23,720 nt of DNA from a virus (IMGVR_UViG_3300024999_000401:1-23720); one strand, 5' to 3'; numbered from the stretch's first letter, positions 1 through 8,294 are shown. Numbers and translations: made by a program. The notes: generated by a model from the letters alone, not told the origin.

Positions 1-33
1 AACATGGTGACAGATCCAACTCTTGCTGTTTAA
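1..33 (+). CDS. C-terminal end of an upstream gene (partial)
   Basis: The first frame is open from the window edge and ends in TAA at 31-33, giving a tail that reads NMVTDPTLAV. It is followed 22 bases later by a well-placed ribosome binding site and ATG, as expected at a gene boundary. Ten residues are too few to identify the protein, and the call rests only on the open frame and the spacing. Confidence 0.4.
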   Translation, partial: NMVTDPTLAV

Positions 34-55
34 TATTAAAGGAGTGTAAATAATT

Positions 56-223
56 ATGGAAAAATATTTGACTTATAATCATCCAGCAGTTGCTCCTTTC
101 GGGATTAAATTAGGAAAGGTATATCTGCTAGAAGAGTTAGAAAAAATGTTTACTTTAGAAGAAATTAAGTGTTTCTTTAAGCCAGATAATTTTAAATTCA
201 GTGAGGTTAAGTTGGAAAAATAA
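56..223 (+). CDS. Small hypothetical protein, 55 aa
   Basis: A short ORF starts at ATG 56, with the strong site AAAGGAGTG about 9 bases upstream, and stops at TAA 221-223. The product begins MEKYLTYNHPAVAPF and ends FKFSEVKLEK. It is charged, has no membrane segment and no cysteine pair beyond one Cys, and I do not recognise a family. The codon pattern and the ribosome binding site make it a credible gene. It is followed by hairpins (236-300), so it probably ends a transcription unit that begins left of the window. Confidence 0.6.
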   Translation: MEKYLTYNHPAVAPFGIKLGKVYLLEELEKMFTLEEIKCFFKPDNFKFSEVKLEK

Positions 224-235
224 TTACATATGGTT

Positions 236-263
236 TCAATTTGATTTTGCAAGATTAAATTGA
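236..263 (+). other. Hairpin in the leader of the first nuclease gene
   Basis: TCAATTTGATT (236-246) pairs with GATTAAATTGA (253-263) over 11 positions, two of them G-U, around a TTGCAA loop. It stands just upstream of the terminator-like hairpin at 272-299. No U tract follows, so on its own it is not a terminator. Its function is unknown. Confidence 0.45.
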
Positions 264-271
264 GTAATTAA

Positions 272-300
272 AAAGGCATCTGCCTATACAGATGTCTTTC
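272..300 (+). terminator. Terminator-like hairpin after the 55-aa gene
   Basis: AAAGGCATCTG (272-282) pairs with CAGATGTCTTT (289-299) through 11 positions with one G-U, around a CCTATA loop. The A-rich left flank and the TTT at the right arm resemble an intrinsic terminator that works in either direction. Only a short T run follows, so termination may be partial and allow read-through into the nuclease gene. Confidence 0.6.
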
Positions 301-329
301 CCCCATTTGTCTCTGATATAGGAAGGGGA
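299..329 (+). promoter_or_regulatory. Possible RBS-sequestering hairpin of the 337 gene
   Basis: TCCCC (299-303) can pair with GGGGA (325-329), which is the ribosome binding site of the gene starting at 337. The stem is only 5 bp with a 21-base loop, so the call is weak. T4 phage homing endonucleases are known to be restrained by hairpins over their ribosome binding sites, which makes this pairing worth recording. Confidence 0.25.
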
Positions 330-336
330 TAATAAA

Positions 337-2817
337 ATGTTGATAACAAAAGAAGTAATAACAAAGTGGAATCCAACTACCAAAAAATACTATGAAAATT
401 TAGGATATATTTATACTAAACATAATGCAGAATTAGTAGTAAAAATTGAAGACTTGCATATTGGTTCTAATATAGAGATAGAATTTGAATGTGATATATG
501 TAATAAACCATCGACTACAAGATACAGTAGATATATAATAATTAAAAATAAATATGGTAAAGACATATGCAGAAAATGTATGTGTGGGGTGGTTTCACAA
601 AATACAAGAAAACTAAATAATAACAATGGATATGGCAATTATGACACTCATGATAAAAGAAAAATAGAATTACGAAAATATTTAGAAGAATACTACACAC
701 TAGATAAAATGGTTTCAAATGAGATAGGAAAAAGATTGTATGATAATTTTAAGAGTCATAAAGACGATGTTTATGACACAGCAGTAGAATTAGGTTATAA
801 AATCGAAGATATTTCTAAATCAATGCCTAAAGATTATTATATTAATCATCCAGAAATTATTAAAGAAAAATTATTAGGATTCATAAAGGAATATAATAGA
901 TTCCCTAAGAGCAAAGAAATGGAGAAAGTATTACGCATTAATACCCATTTTGTTAGTAAATTTGGCGGGGTTAACGCATTTAGAAAATTAATTGAATATG
1001 ATGACAGCAGTGATTTAATAGACCTCCGTGGTGACTATAATAAATCTATAGGAGAATTGATTTTTGCAAATTATGTGTGCAGTCAAGGATTAAAAGATAA
1101 ATATACTAGAGAACAATATCCATTTCCAAAAGAAGAAGGTTATTTTAGGTCTGATTTTACTTTTTACTTGGAGAATGATAAGGATATTCATATTGAAGTG
1201 TGGGGAGTTAAAGCAACCGAAATAAACTCCGAAAGAGCAGTACACTATCATAAAATAAGGAAAATAAAAGAAAAATTATATGAAAAATATTCAAACGACC
1301 TAATATTAATTAGTATAAACTATGAGATTTTTGATAAAAAATATGATGAAATACAAAAACATCTATATGATATGATTTCACCATATATTGATTTAAAATT
1401 TAAAAATGTATCTTATAAAAAATTATTATCCCCTTCTTCTCTTAGCGATGATGAGATATTTAATGAAGTTATGATGATAAGTCCAGATGGTTTAACATTG
1501 CCAACAACTACTGACTTACAGATGTATAGTGCGGGATTATATTATCAAATTCTAAAACGTGGTTATACCTACTATGAGTTCGCAGATAAATATGGAGTAA
1601 AAACTAAATTAGTTAAAGTAAATTGGACTAAGAAATTAATATTTGAACATTTTAGTGAAATATTAAAGTCTGGCAAAGTAATTGATAAACAAACCATGAA
1701 TGAACAATATAGTAATTTATCGTGTGCAACCGAAGATTTTGGATATGTGACTAAATTAAAAATTGACTACTTTTATAAACAAAATAAAATACCTTCACAA
1801 GAATTGGATTGGGTTATTAATTTAGCAAATGGAATTACAAAAACTACGGCAAATTATTCTAAATCAGAAATAAATAAGGCAAAAAAACTATTAGATAAAT
1901 TATATCCTAATATTCATGAAGAAATATGTTGTGCATCTTGCGGCAGAGAAATGACAAAGAATCATATTTATGAATTATATTGTAAGAAATGTAGTGAAAG
2001 TATATTCAATGGAAAAATGAGATATATTAAAGCATTATTTACCGAAACAGAATACAATAACAACTTTTCAGTGAAGGCAATTGAACCATACTTATTAACA
2101 ACTAAAGGATTTAATACTGTATCTAATATAAAAATACAATCCTATAGGAATTACTTTAACATGATATGGATTGATGTAGTAAGAAAGTATAATAAATTTG
2201 ACGATTTGTATAATTATATTATTGATGAGTTTACCGCATATTGTAAAATTGATAAGAATCAAGACCTTCGTAAATTTTCTAAGGAACATAAATATATAAC
2301 ATCAGATATGCTTGTTGGCATAGGGTTTGACAAAATATATAAAGATGTTGGCATAATTAAACAACAATATACAGACGATGGATATAAAGATAATTTTTTA
2401 GAATTAGTTAATACATTTGGCTATATACCATTATATAATGGTTTCATAGAAAAAACAAAAATAAATATTTTATCGTACTCTAATAAGTTTGATTTACATA
2501 AAGATATTTATGATGAAATTGTGAAAATGTATTCATCGGATATTGACTATGAAGATTATTTAAAACGAAAGAAAGAACATAAATCAAACATTGGGCGTAA
2601 ATCAGGGAATGTTGGTCGTATATTTAGTGAAGAATATTTACAAACAAACTTTACAGAAGTATTTGATAATTACTTTTCAGAACAAAATAAATATCCATCT
2701 AAAAAAGTATTTAATGTAATTTCGAAACATGATGATAGCACTTATAGAAGAAGATTTTGTAAATCATGGACTGGTATATGTGAAATGTATGGATACAAAA
2801 CTCAACAATCAGCATAA
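337..2817 (+). CDS. Large PD-(D/E)XK/Vsr-like homing-type endonuclease with zinc ribbons
   Basis: This 826-residue protein starts at ATG 337 behind GGAAGGGG. A zinc ribbon near the N-terminus uses C52/C55 and C78/C81. Residues about 173-220 read like a homing-endonuclease-associated repeat (a helix pair with a RFPKSKEME core, then FGGVNAFRKLIEY). The probable nuclease core is about 237-330: E240 in GELIF, D273 in RSDF, E287 in IEVWG, then Y304, K306 and K311 ahead of a hydrophobic strand. This matches the E-D-E pattern of restriction-like folds seen in phage homing nucleases. A second zinc ribbon uses C532/C535 and C549/C552. A further repeat-like unit lies at about 768-820 (NKYPSKKV, then CKSWTGICEMYGY), with degenerate ones between. 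It has no HNH, GIY-YIG or LAGLIDADG motif. It is not clearly inside an intron or a split gene, so it is probably free-standing. The nuclease role is inferred, and cleavage specificity cannot be read. Confidence 0.65.
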   Translation: MLITKEVITKWNPTTKKYYENLGYIYTKHNAELVVKIEDLHIGSNIEIEFECDICNKPSTTRYSRYIIIKNKYGKDICRKCMCGVVSQNTRKLNNNNGYGNYDTHDKRKIELRKYLEEYYTLDKMVSNEIGKRLYDNFKSHKDDVYDTAVELGYKIEDISKSMPKDYYINHPEIIKEKLLGFIKEYNRFPKSKEMEKVLRINTHFVSKFGGVNAFRKLIEYDDSSDLIDLRGDYNKSIGELIFANYVCSQGLKDKYTREQYPFPKEEGYFRSDFTFYLENDKDIHIEVWGVKATEINSERAVHYHKIRKIKEKLYEKYSNDLILISINYEIFDKKYDEIQKHLYDMISPYIDLKFKNVSYKKLLSPSSLSDDEIFNEVMMISPDGLTLPTTTDLQMYSAGLYYQILKRGYTYYEFADKYGVKTKLVKVNWTKKLIFEHFSEILKSGKVIDKQTMNEQYSNLSCATEDFGYVTKLKIDYFYKQNKIPSQELDWVINLANGITKTTANYSKSEINKAKKLLDKLYPNIHEEICCASCGREMTKNHIYELYCKKCSESIFNGKMRYIKALFTETEYNNNFSVKAIEPYLLTTKGFNTVSNIKIQSYRNYFNMIWIDVVRKYNKFDDLYNYIIDEFTAYCKIDKNQDLRKFSKEHKYITSDMLVGIGFDKIYKDVGIIKQQYTDDGYKDNFLELVNTFGYIPLYNGFIEKTKINILSYSNKFDLHKDIYDEIVKMYSSDIDYEDYLKRKKEHKSNIGRKSGNVGRIFSEEYLQTNFTEVFDNYFSEQNKYPSKKVFNVISKHDDSTYRRRFCKSWTGICEMYGYKTQQSA

Positions 2818-2891
2818 ATCAATTATAAGAAATTGCAAATCCTATAATTGTTCATAATCCTACCAACATCCAACAACATCCCATCCACAAT

Positions 2892-2936
2892 AAGGAAAGA
2901 CAGACAACCAAATTGTCTTTCTTTCCTTATTTTTTT
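2892..2936 (+). terminator. Strong intrinsic terminator
   Basis: A 16-bp stem with one mismatch (arms 2892-2907 and 2913-2928) closes a CCAAA loop and is followed by a run of T from 2930. This is the clearest + strand terminator in the window. It separates the first nuclease gene from the fibre block. A weaker 8-bp hairpin (2820-2827 with 2843-2850) precedes it, directly after the stop codon. Confidence 0.85.
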
Positions 2937-3029
2937 ACTATTTTCCATAATCACAATAATCACTAATAAATTCTCATCCAATCAAGAATCTCAAAATAAT
3001 AAAATCTAAAAAGAAAGAAGGCAAAAATA

Positions 3030-3377
3030 ATGGGAAATAATTCATGTATTACAAATTGGGTTTTTCAAAGTTCAGCTACTCAAATTGGTGAAGGTTTCAT
3101 TTTAAATATTTCTGGCGGAATGGTAACAATGAATATTTTTATCACAGGAGATGCAACTGCATCAACATGTGTTTTTGAAGGAAAAGATTCTGATGGAAAT
3201 TGGTATGCTGTAAAATGTGCAAATTTATCTACTTTAACTTTGGCAACTCAAACTGTTGGTATTAATGAAACTTGGCAAGCAGATTTGACTGCGTGGACGA
3301 GTTTTAGAGTTCGTATTAGTGCAATTACTGTAAGTGACACAAAATCGTTGAGTGTCAAGGGAAAGGTAGTGAATTAA
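3030..3377 (+). CDS. Small beta-rich virion-associated protein
   Basis: The 115-residue product starts at ATG 3030 after AAAGAAAGAAGG. It is predicted to be beta-rich, with alternating short strands, no membrane segment, and a pattern I associate with small tail- or head-decorating beta-sandwich proteins: an FEGKDSDGNWYAV strand pair, then a WQADLTAWTSFRVRISA segment and a final KSLSVKGKVV strand. Its stop codon is one base from the start of the fibre gene, so the two are surely co-translated. The exact position in the virion cannot be told. I infer a structural role in the tail appendage from the fold-like pattern and its neighbours. Confidence 0.55.
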   Translation: MGNNSCITNWVFQSSATQIGEGFILNISGGMVTMNIFITGDATASTCVFEGKDSDGNWYAVKCANLSTLTLATQTVGINETWQADLTAWTSFRVRISAITVSDTKSLSVKGKVVN

Positions 3378-3378
3378 T

Positions 3379-5229
3379 ATGAGCTCAGATATGATTGCAA
3401 GAGGAATGGCAGACAAAAATAATAGTGATCTTAGTTCGTATAAAGTAGATGTTACGAATGACTTATCTGAAATTATGAATAATTTATCCGAGTTACAGAA
3501 CACAGGTGTTGATACTGTGGCAAGGACTCAATTAGCTACTAATAGGGTAAAAGCTAACCCTCCAACGCCTCTATCTATCGCCACCTATGATGGAAGCAAT
3601 CAGGCCATGCACCCAAAGGCTATCAAATTTGATACTCCTTGGAATGGTTATACTTATTGGATGAGCTATAGCCCATTACCATTCACGACAGATACTTATG
3701 AACATCCGTGTATTGCTGTGTCAAATGATGGGGAAACATGGATTACACCTCCAGGACTCACAAATCCATTAGACCTCCAGATAAATGTGGGGGCTAATTA
3801 CCTTTCAGATCCATGTCTTGTATTCAATTCAACCACTGGCAGACTTGAATGTTGGTATCGTGCTGTAAAAAATGCGACATGGGAAAAGATTTACCGAAGA
3901 ACAAGTTTGGATGGTATAACATGGACTGAAAGGGAATTACTTTATACAGCAGATCCGTCACCTGTTAGTGGTCTTTTGACTTGCCCAGTTGCGATATGGG
4001 ATGCCATTGCAGGTAAATATTTAATATGGGTGGTTTATCTTGCCGTACCAAATATTCAAAGAGGAATTAGATATTACGAGTCAACTGATGGTACTGCATG
4101 GACTGAGAAACGAGTATTTTCTATGTTCGGTGGTTACGCTGATACAAGCCGACCTACACCATGGCATTTTGATATTATCAAAACTTCAATTGGTTATGAA
4201 ATGGTATTTTCTGCATATGTGAGTCAAGATTTAAATACACTTCATAAACTGTGGTACTCAGTATCTTTGGATAATATAACATGGTCTGTACCTTTCCCCA
4301 TACTAGAGCGTGGATTTACTGGGAACTGGGATGATACACAATTGTATAAACCATCATTAATTAAAAATGATAGAGGTATATCATTATATTATTCTGGGAA
4401 AGCATCTGACAATTCATTTCACACAGGATTAATTAAAGCTCCGTCAGTTGAAAGCCTTAGTATAAATCCTCCTCCTGGAAGTTTAATTGCGGTATCCACT
4501 TATAATGGCAATGCTGAGGTAGCCGTTACTGCGGTTGATGTTACAACAAATACATTCACAAAAACTGCTCATGGTTTATTGGATGGCGACCGCATTTTCC
4601 CTACACTTAATATTGGTGTGTATGGAGTTTATCCATTACAGGTGTATGCAGGGGGAATGGTACAAGGAACATATTATGTGGTAAACAAAACAATTGATAC
4701 ATTTCAAATATCCCTTACTGTAGGTGGGGCAGTTATTGATATTATAGACAATGTTAATGTTGATCTTACAAAATGGCACTTTGAAAAATATACGACAAAT
4801 GGGATAGCTATAAGCGGATTGTCGGCAAGTTTGGCGTATAGAGCGGTTGCATACTCTAAATGGGAAAAACAATCTGGAAATTTTACTTTAGCACCATCAA
4901 ATAGTAATTCACAGACTTGGTATACTCCTTATTGGGTAGTGGGAGGAACGACATTTAATTACCCTATAATCTCTTATACTCCAGATATCTTTGGTATGAC
5001 GGAAGTTATAGCGTCAACCTCTATAAATTCACCTGCGGTATTGAAAAATAATCATAATGCTGTGCGAGTTGATCCTGTGCAACCAACAAAATTTGCTCAA
5101 ACAAGTGCATTGACAACATGGGTAACTAATGATGCACGTATTATGGGATATCCTATAATTTCATTTACATTATGGAATAGTAGTGTGGGCATAGCCAACG
5201 GATCGAAGTTGGAGATATGGAGTGTATAA
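3379..5229 (+). CDS. Tail fibre with sialidase-like beta-propeller (Asp boxes)
   Basis: The protein is 616 residues. Residues 1-60 are helical and probably trimerise or dock to the baseplate. Residues about 75-355 carry four Asp-box-type motifs at regular spacing: SNDGETW (115-121), SLDGITW (176-182), STDGTAW (235-241) and SLDNITW (296-302). They mark blades of a sialidase- or GH43-like propeller. Residues about 370-455 contain a TAHGLLDGDRI/GTYYVVNKTIDTFQI module that recurs in phage fibres, and 500-616 form a beta-rich tip. Glycan binding or hydrolysis at the cell surface is the likely role; I cannot assign catalytic residues. By eye the gene has more G and C than the nuclease genes around it, which suggests acquisition as a module. 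Confidence 0.7.
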   Translation: MSSDMIARGMADKNNSDLSSYKVDVTNDLSEIMNNLSELQNTGVDTVARTQLATNRVKANPPTPLSIATYDGSNQAMHPKAIKFDTPWNGYTYWMSYSPLPFTTDTYEHPCIAVSNDGETWITPPGLTNPLDLQINVGANYLSDPCLVFNSTTGRLECWYRAVKNATWEKIYRRTSLDGITWTERELLYTADPSPVSGLLTCPVAIWDAIAGKYLIWVVYLAVPNIQRGIRYYESTDGTAWTEKRVFSMFGGYADTSRPTPWHFDIIKTSIGYEMVFSAYVSQDLNTLHKLWYSVSLDNITWSVPFPILERGFTGNWDDTQLYKPSLIKNDRGISLYYSGKASDNSFHTGLIKAPSVESLSINPPPGSLIAVSTYNGNAEVAVTAVDVTTNTFTKTAHGLLDGDRIFPTLNIGVYGVYPLQVYAGGMVQGTYYVVNKTIDTFQISLTVGGAVIDIIDNVNVDLTKWHFEKYTTNGIAISGLSASLAYRAVAYSKWEKQSGNFTLAPSNSNSQTWYTPYWVVGGTTFNYPIISYTPDIFGMTEVIASTSINSPAVLKNNHNAVRVDPVQPTKFAQTSALTTWVTNDARIMGYPIISFTLWNSSVGIANGSKLEIWSV

Positions 5230-5248
5230 ATGTGGAGGATGAGATGCA

Positions 5249-7639
5249 ATGCTTTTTTATAATAATAATTCTATCTCAAATAACAAAGAATTACTAAAAA
5301 ACATATATTATATAGATCCAATTGAATGGAATATTAAAAGAGATGGTCAGGGAGACCCTGTTACAAATACTGTCAATATCCAATCCGCAATAGATAATGC
5401 AGTTATCCTTGGATATGATGCTGTATATTTACCAAAAGGAAATTACTTAGTAGGAGCAGTTCCACAAGATTTAATCATGGACAATAAAGTTTTAACTCTG
5501 CATGACGGAATTTCTCTATATATGCACAATCAGACTATTATCCAATTAGCAAGTAATAATTATGCTAACTACGATATTGTTAGGATATTTAATTCTGATA
5601 ATTCTTGTATCTATGGAGGTCAAATTATTGGTGATCGCCTCATCCACGATTTTGGAGTTAACCTCCAAGAGTATGTTGTTGGTGGAGGCAATAACACAGG
5701 CGTAAATGAGAAAGGTGCTATTGTTCCAGAATTTGGTAGTAGTACCTTCATATTAACTAAAGTTCAGTTAGATAGTTATCGTTGCGTACTTATTGACAAT
5801 AAATGGGTTCCAGATGCAGTTAATTACACACACATAGCTTTTAGACTTATGGTAGACGTTGAATCATTAGCAGAACTTGCCGAAACTTCATCTGTATCAT
5901 TTATTGGAGTATCTAATGGTGTTCAGAAGTTAAGGATTGATAATATAGTATTTGGTTATGGTACTACAACGACAATTACTAAAGCTCAGTATGATGCATA
6001 TAGTTCGTCAGACACCTTTATATTTTATTTAATTGGGCATACTTTTAAATTTACCTATAATCATTCCACATTATTTTTGCCGAATAATGATACAAGAAAC
6101 TACAGATATCCAACACATGAATTTGGTAATGGGATAAACATTAAAAATTCTAAAAATAATATAATATCTACTGTCATATCTGAAGTTACGGGAGATTGTA
6201 TTTTTATTGGTGGTGTCGATGTAGCGTCTAACTTTAACATTGTTCTAGATGGTTGTTCCCTTACACATGCAAGACGCAATTGTTTAACATTAAACCAAGG
6301 AGATACTATATTAATTAAGGATACTTATATCGGTTATGCAAAAGGAACTTCTCCTCATAGTGGAGTTGATATTGAACCAGATTTAATAAACCAGAATGTT
6401 AAAAATGTTATAGTTGACAATGTGACTATCGATAACTGCTATGGTTATACTGTAATTTCTAGTGTAAGTGGTTCAAGAAATAATTATTTAAGAAGTATAG
6501 ATTTTAAAAATTGTACTATTGATGGGTCATTTTACATCACCAATGTTCCAGATAGATTTACTATTGATAAGTGTGCTTTTGCTTCATCTATAACAAAAAG
6601 CTTACAAATGAATCCTAACAACTCTCCTAATTATTTAGTTACTAATTCATCTTTTGATAGTATTGATAGTAGTTTATCTTTGAGTGGCATTTTTAGAAAT
6701 TGTATATTTTCTTGTCCAACAATAGCCACATATATTTCAACAGAAGCATCAGAAATTACAAATTGTACATTTAAAAATGTGTTTAGATTGCGAAATAGCA
6801 ATGCTAATATTACATTTATAAGCACAGTTTTAAGTGACAGTGGAAATATTTTCGACAATTGTTCAGCTATAGAATTAAAGAAAACTAATCAGTCTTCTAC
6901 ATTTAAATTATCTGGATTAACAATGATAAATAATTCTTCATTTCAAGCAGGTACAGGATTTACCGTTCGTAATATAAAAAAATGCTCTATAAATAAATCT
7001 AATATTAGTGGTGTTGGGAAAACAAATTTTATAGATTGTAATATTGTAAAAGGAGATAATTATGGTTGGGATTATTATACAAATGTTACCTATATTGGAT
7101 GTAATATTGAGGCAGACGTAACGACAACTACAGGCCCATTTAGCGGTAATGCAAACTATATTAATTGTCATTTAATATGTAATAATGATTTAAATTTAGT
7201 ATTTGACACTATTTTTAAATATGAGTATGGTATAAATTATACTATCAGAAATATGATATTGCAAAATTCAAAAGTAGATATTAATGGGGTTATTAATAAT
7301 GTACTTGGTAACTGGAATGTTAATCCTTCTAATAGTGTTGCTATTTTGAATCAATTCAATGGAAGTTCACTAACTTTTATTAATACTCCTCGTTCCTTAG
7401 AAACAATTCCGGGTATAGGTTATACTAATTCATTTGATTATATATTAATTACTCAACCAAATATTAAATTTACAAAAAATATTACAGTATTATCAGATAT
7501 AAATAAAGCTATTAAAGGACAGATTATTTTTGATTCTGTTGGTAAATTTAAATTGTGTTCTAAATCATCTATTTTTGATGTTTCTGGATCTATTATGGTT
7601 TCTGCAATATGGGGGCCTGTTAATATCAATGTGGAGTAA
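5249..7639 (+). CDS. Tailspike with pectate-lyase-like beta-helix
   Basis: The product has 796 residues and starts at ATG 5249 behind TGGAGGATGAG. Residues about 30-125 match the N-terminal part of pectate-lyase-3 type tailspikes: NIQSAIDNAVILGYDAVYLPKGNY, then IYGGQIIGDR. A segment of about 120 residues (roughly 150-275) interrupts the helix, and stacked coils run from about 290 to 720. They include TGDCIFIGG (from 313), RRNCLTLNQGD and SGVDIEPD (near 371), where acidic residues cluster as in polysaccharide-degrading spikes. Asn- and Ser-rich coils with regular isoleucines continue to a small C-terminal beta domain. It most likely binds or depolymerises cell-wall or capsule polysaccharide. 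It follows the propeller fibre by 19 bases and is probably translated from the same message. Confidence 0.8.
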   Translation: MLFYNNNSISNNKELLKNIYYIDPIEWNIKRDGQGDPVTNTVNIQSAIDNAVILGYDAVYLPKGNYLVGAVPQDLIMDNKVLTLHDGISLYMHNQTIIQLASNNYANYDIVRIFNSDNSCIYGGQIIGDRLIHDFGVNLQEYVVGGGNNTGVNEKGAIVPEFGSSTFILTKVQLDSYRCVLIDNKWVPDAVNYTHIAFRLMVDVESLAELAETSSVSFIGVSNGVQKLRIDNIVFGYGTTTTITKAQYDAYSSSDTFIFYLIGHTFKFTYNHSTLFLPNNDTRNYRYPTHEFGNGINIKNSKNNIISTVISEVTGDCIFIGGVDVASNFNIVLDGCSLTHARRNCLTLNQGDTILIKDTYIGYAKGTSPHSGVDIEPDLINQNVKNVIVDNVTIDNCYGYTVISSVSGSRNNYLRSIDFKNCTIDGSFYITNVPDRFTIDKCAFASSITKSLQMNPNNSPNYLVTNSSFDSIDSSLSLSGIFRNCIFSCPTIATYISTEASEITNCTFKNVFRLRNSNANITFISTVLSDSGNIFDNCSAIELKKTNQSSTFKLSGLTMINNSSFQAGTGFTVRNIKKCSINKSNISGVGKTNFIDCNIVKGDNYGWDYYTNVTYIGCNIEADVTTTTGPFSGNANYINCHLICNNDLNLVFDTIFKYEYGINYTIRNMILQNSKVDINGVINNVLGNWNVNPSNSVAILNQFNGSSLTFINTPRSLETIPGIGYTNSFDYILITQPNIKFTKNITVLSDINKAIKGQIIFDSVGKFKLCSKSSIFDVSGSIMVSAIWGPVNINVE

Positions 7640-7672
7640 AATAACTATTGATTACATAATAAATAAAATATT

Positions 7673-7706
7673 AGAGACATAGACTTAATTGTTGGTGTCT
7701 CTCTAT
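7673..7706 (+). terminator. Terminator-like hairpin after the tailspike gene
   Basis: AGAGACAT (7673-7680) pairs with GTGTCTCT (7695-7702) over 8 bp with one G-U, and is followed by ATTT. The position, 34 bases after the tailspike stop codon, fits the end of the fibre operon. The T tract is short. Confidence 0.55.
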
Positions 7707-7725
7707 TTGATATGGAGTGAGAAAG

Positions 7726-7818
7726 ATAAATTACATACACGCATATGACCTTTCCATGGAATCAACAGGAGTTTGTATATTTGATGAGGGATGTAGTCAG
7801 GGAAAAGGTTTAAATTAA
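7726..7818 (+). pseudogene. RuvC-like resolvase/nuclease remnant (N-terminal fragment)
   Basis: This frame encodes NYIHAYDLSMESTGVCIFDEG and stops after 30 residues. The DLSxxSTGVxIF pattern is the first strand of the RNase H-like fold in phage RuvC-like Holliday junction nucleases, where the Asp is a catalytic metal ligand. The remaining 120 or more residues expected of the family are missing; what follows (CSQGKGLN) could be the joined end of a deleted gene. A GGAGTG site at 7714-7719 points to an ATA codon at 7726 instead of ATG; a GTG at 7717 is in frame but sits inside the binding site. I read it as a decayed gene. The family call rests on one short motif. Confidence 0.5.
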
Positions 7819-7836
7819 TTAAGGGAGTGAAATAAA

Positions 7837-8277
7837 ATAATTAATCAAGTTTTAATTACATTAGATAAAAATACATTAGACGAGTATAATAAATATTACT
7901 TCGCAAAATATCCAAGAAGAAAAGTTGCTCCAATAAAAAAACCAATTCCTCCCTCATTGAATGAATATATTTCTATGATTCGTATGGCACAGAATACTTT
8001 AAAAGGCAAATATAAAGAACTTTCCATATGGTTGGCAGAATATTATAAAATAGATAATCTTAATTTAGATAATGCAATTATTACATATACATTTTATTTT
8101 AAAACAAAAGTAAGACATGATTTCGACAACCTTATGCTTACCCCAAAGTTAATAAATGATGGATTGGTTGAAGCAAAGGTATTTAAAGATGACTGTGGAG
8201 AGTTTTTGAAGTTGGAATTTAATCCTTTTCAATATGATAAGTTAAATCCAAGAGTGGAAATGTTGTTGGAATGGTAA
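7837..8277 (+). CDS. rusA: RusA-like Holliday junction resolvase
   Basis: The catalytic part is clear: RHDFDNLMLTPKLINDGLV then KDDCGEF. With the start at 7837 these give D95, D97, N98, K104, D108 and D118/D119, the acidic set of RusA-type resolvases, which resolve four-way junctions during phage recombination and replication. The PPSLNEY segment typical of the family N-terminus lies upstream of the first canonical start (TTG 7957), so the true start must be earlier. The frame is open back to 7831, and GGGAGTG (7823-7829) is well placed for ATA at 7837 or ATT at 7840. I chose ATA, giving 146 aa; TTG 7957 would drop 40 residues. The function is firm; the start is not. Confidence 0.75.
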   Translation: MINQVLITLDKNTLDEYNKYYFAKYPRRKVAPIKKPIPPSLNEYISMIRMAQNTLKGKYKELSIWLAEYYKIDNLNLDNAIITYTFYFKTKVRHDFDNLMLTPKLINDGLVEAKVFKDDCGEFLKLEFNPFQYDKLNPRVEMLLEW

Positions 8278-8294
8278 ATAAATTTTACATAGAT

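Noticed and set aside
2850-2890. Short direct repeats of CAACATCC as an iteron or CRISPR-like array
   Set aside because: Only two or three imperfect copies are packed without spacers in pyrimidine/A-rich DNA, which chance explains.
224-3029. Group I intron or intein holding the first nuclease gene
   Set aside because: The flanks do not form two halves of one reading frame, and no P/Q/R/S intron core or splice motif was seen.
3700-3900. Catalytic sialidase assignment for the fibre
   Set aside because: Asp boxes show a propeller-like fold only; the arginine triad and other active-site residues of sialidases could not be located, so enzyme activity is not claimed.
3379-7639. Diversity-generating retroelement acting on the fibre genes
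   Set aside because: No reverse transcriptase gene and no template/variable repeat pair could be found in the window.
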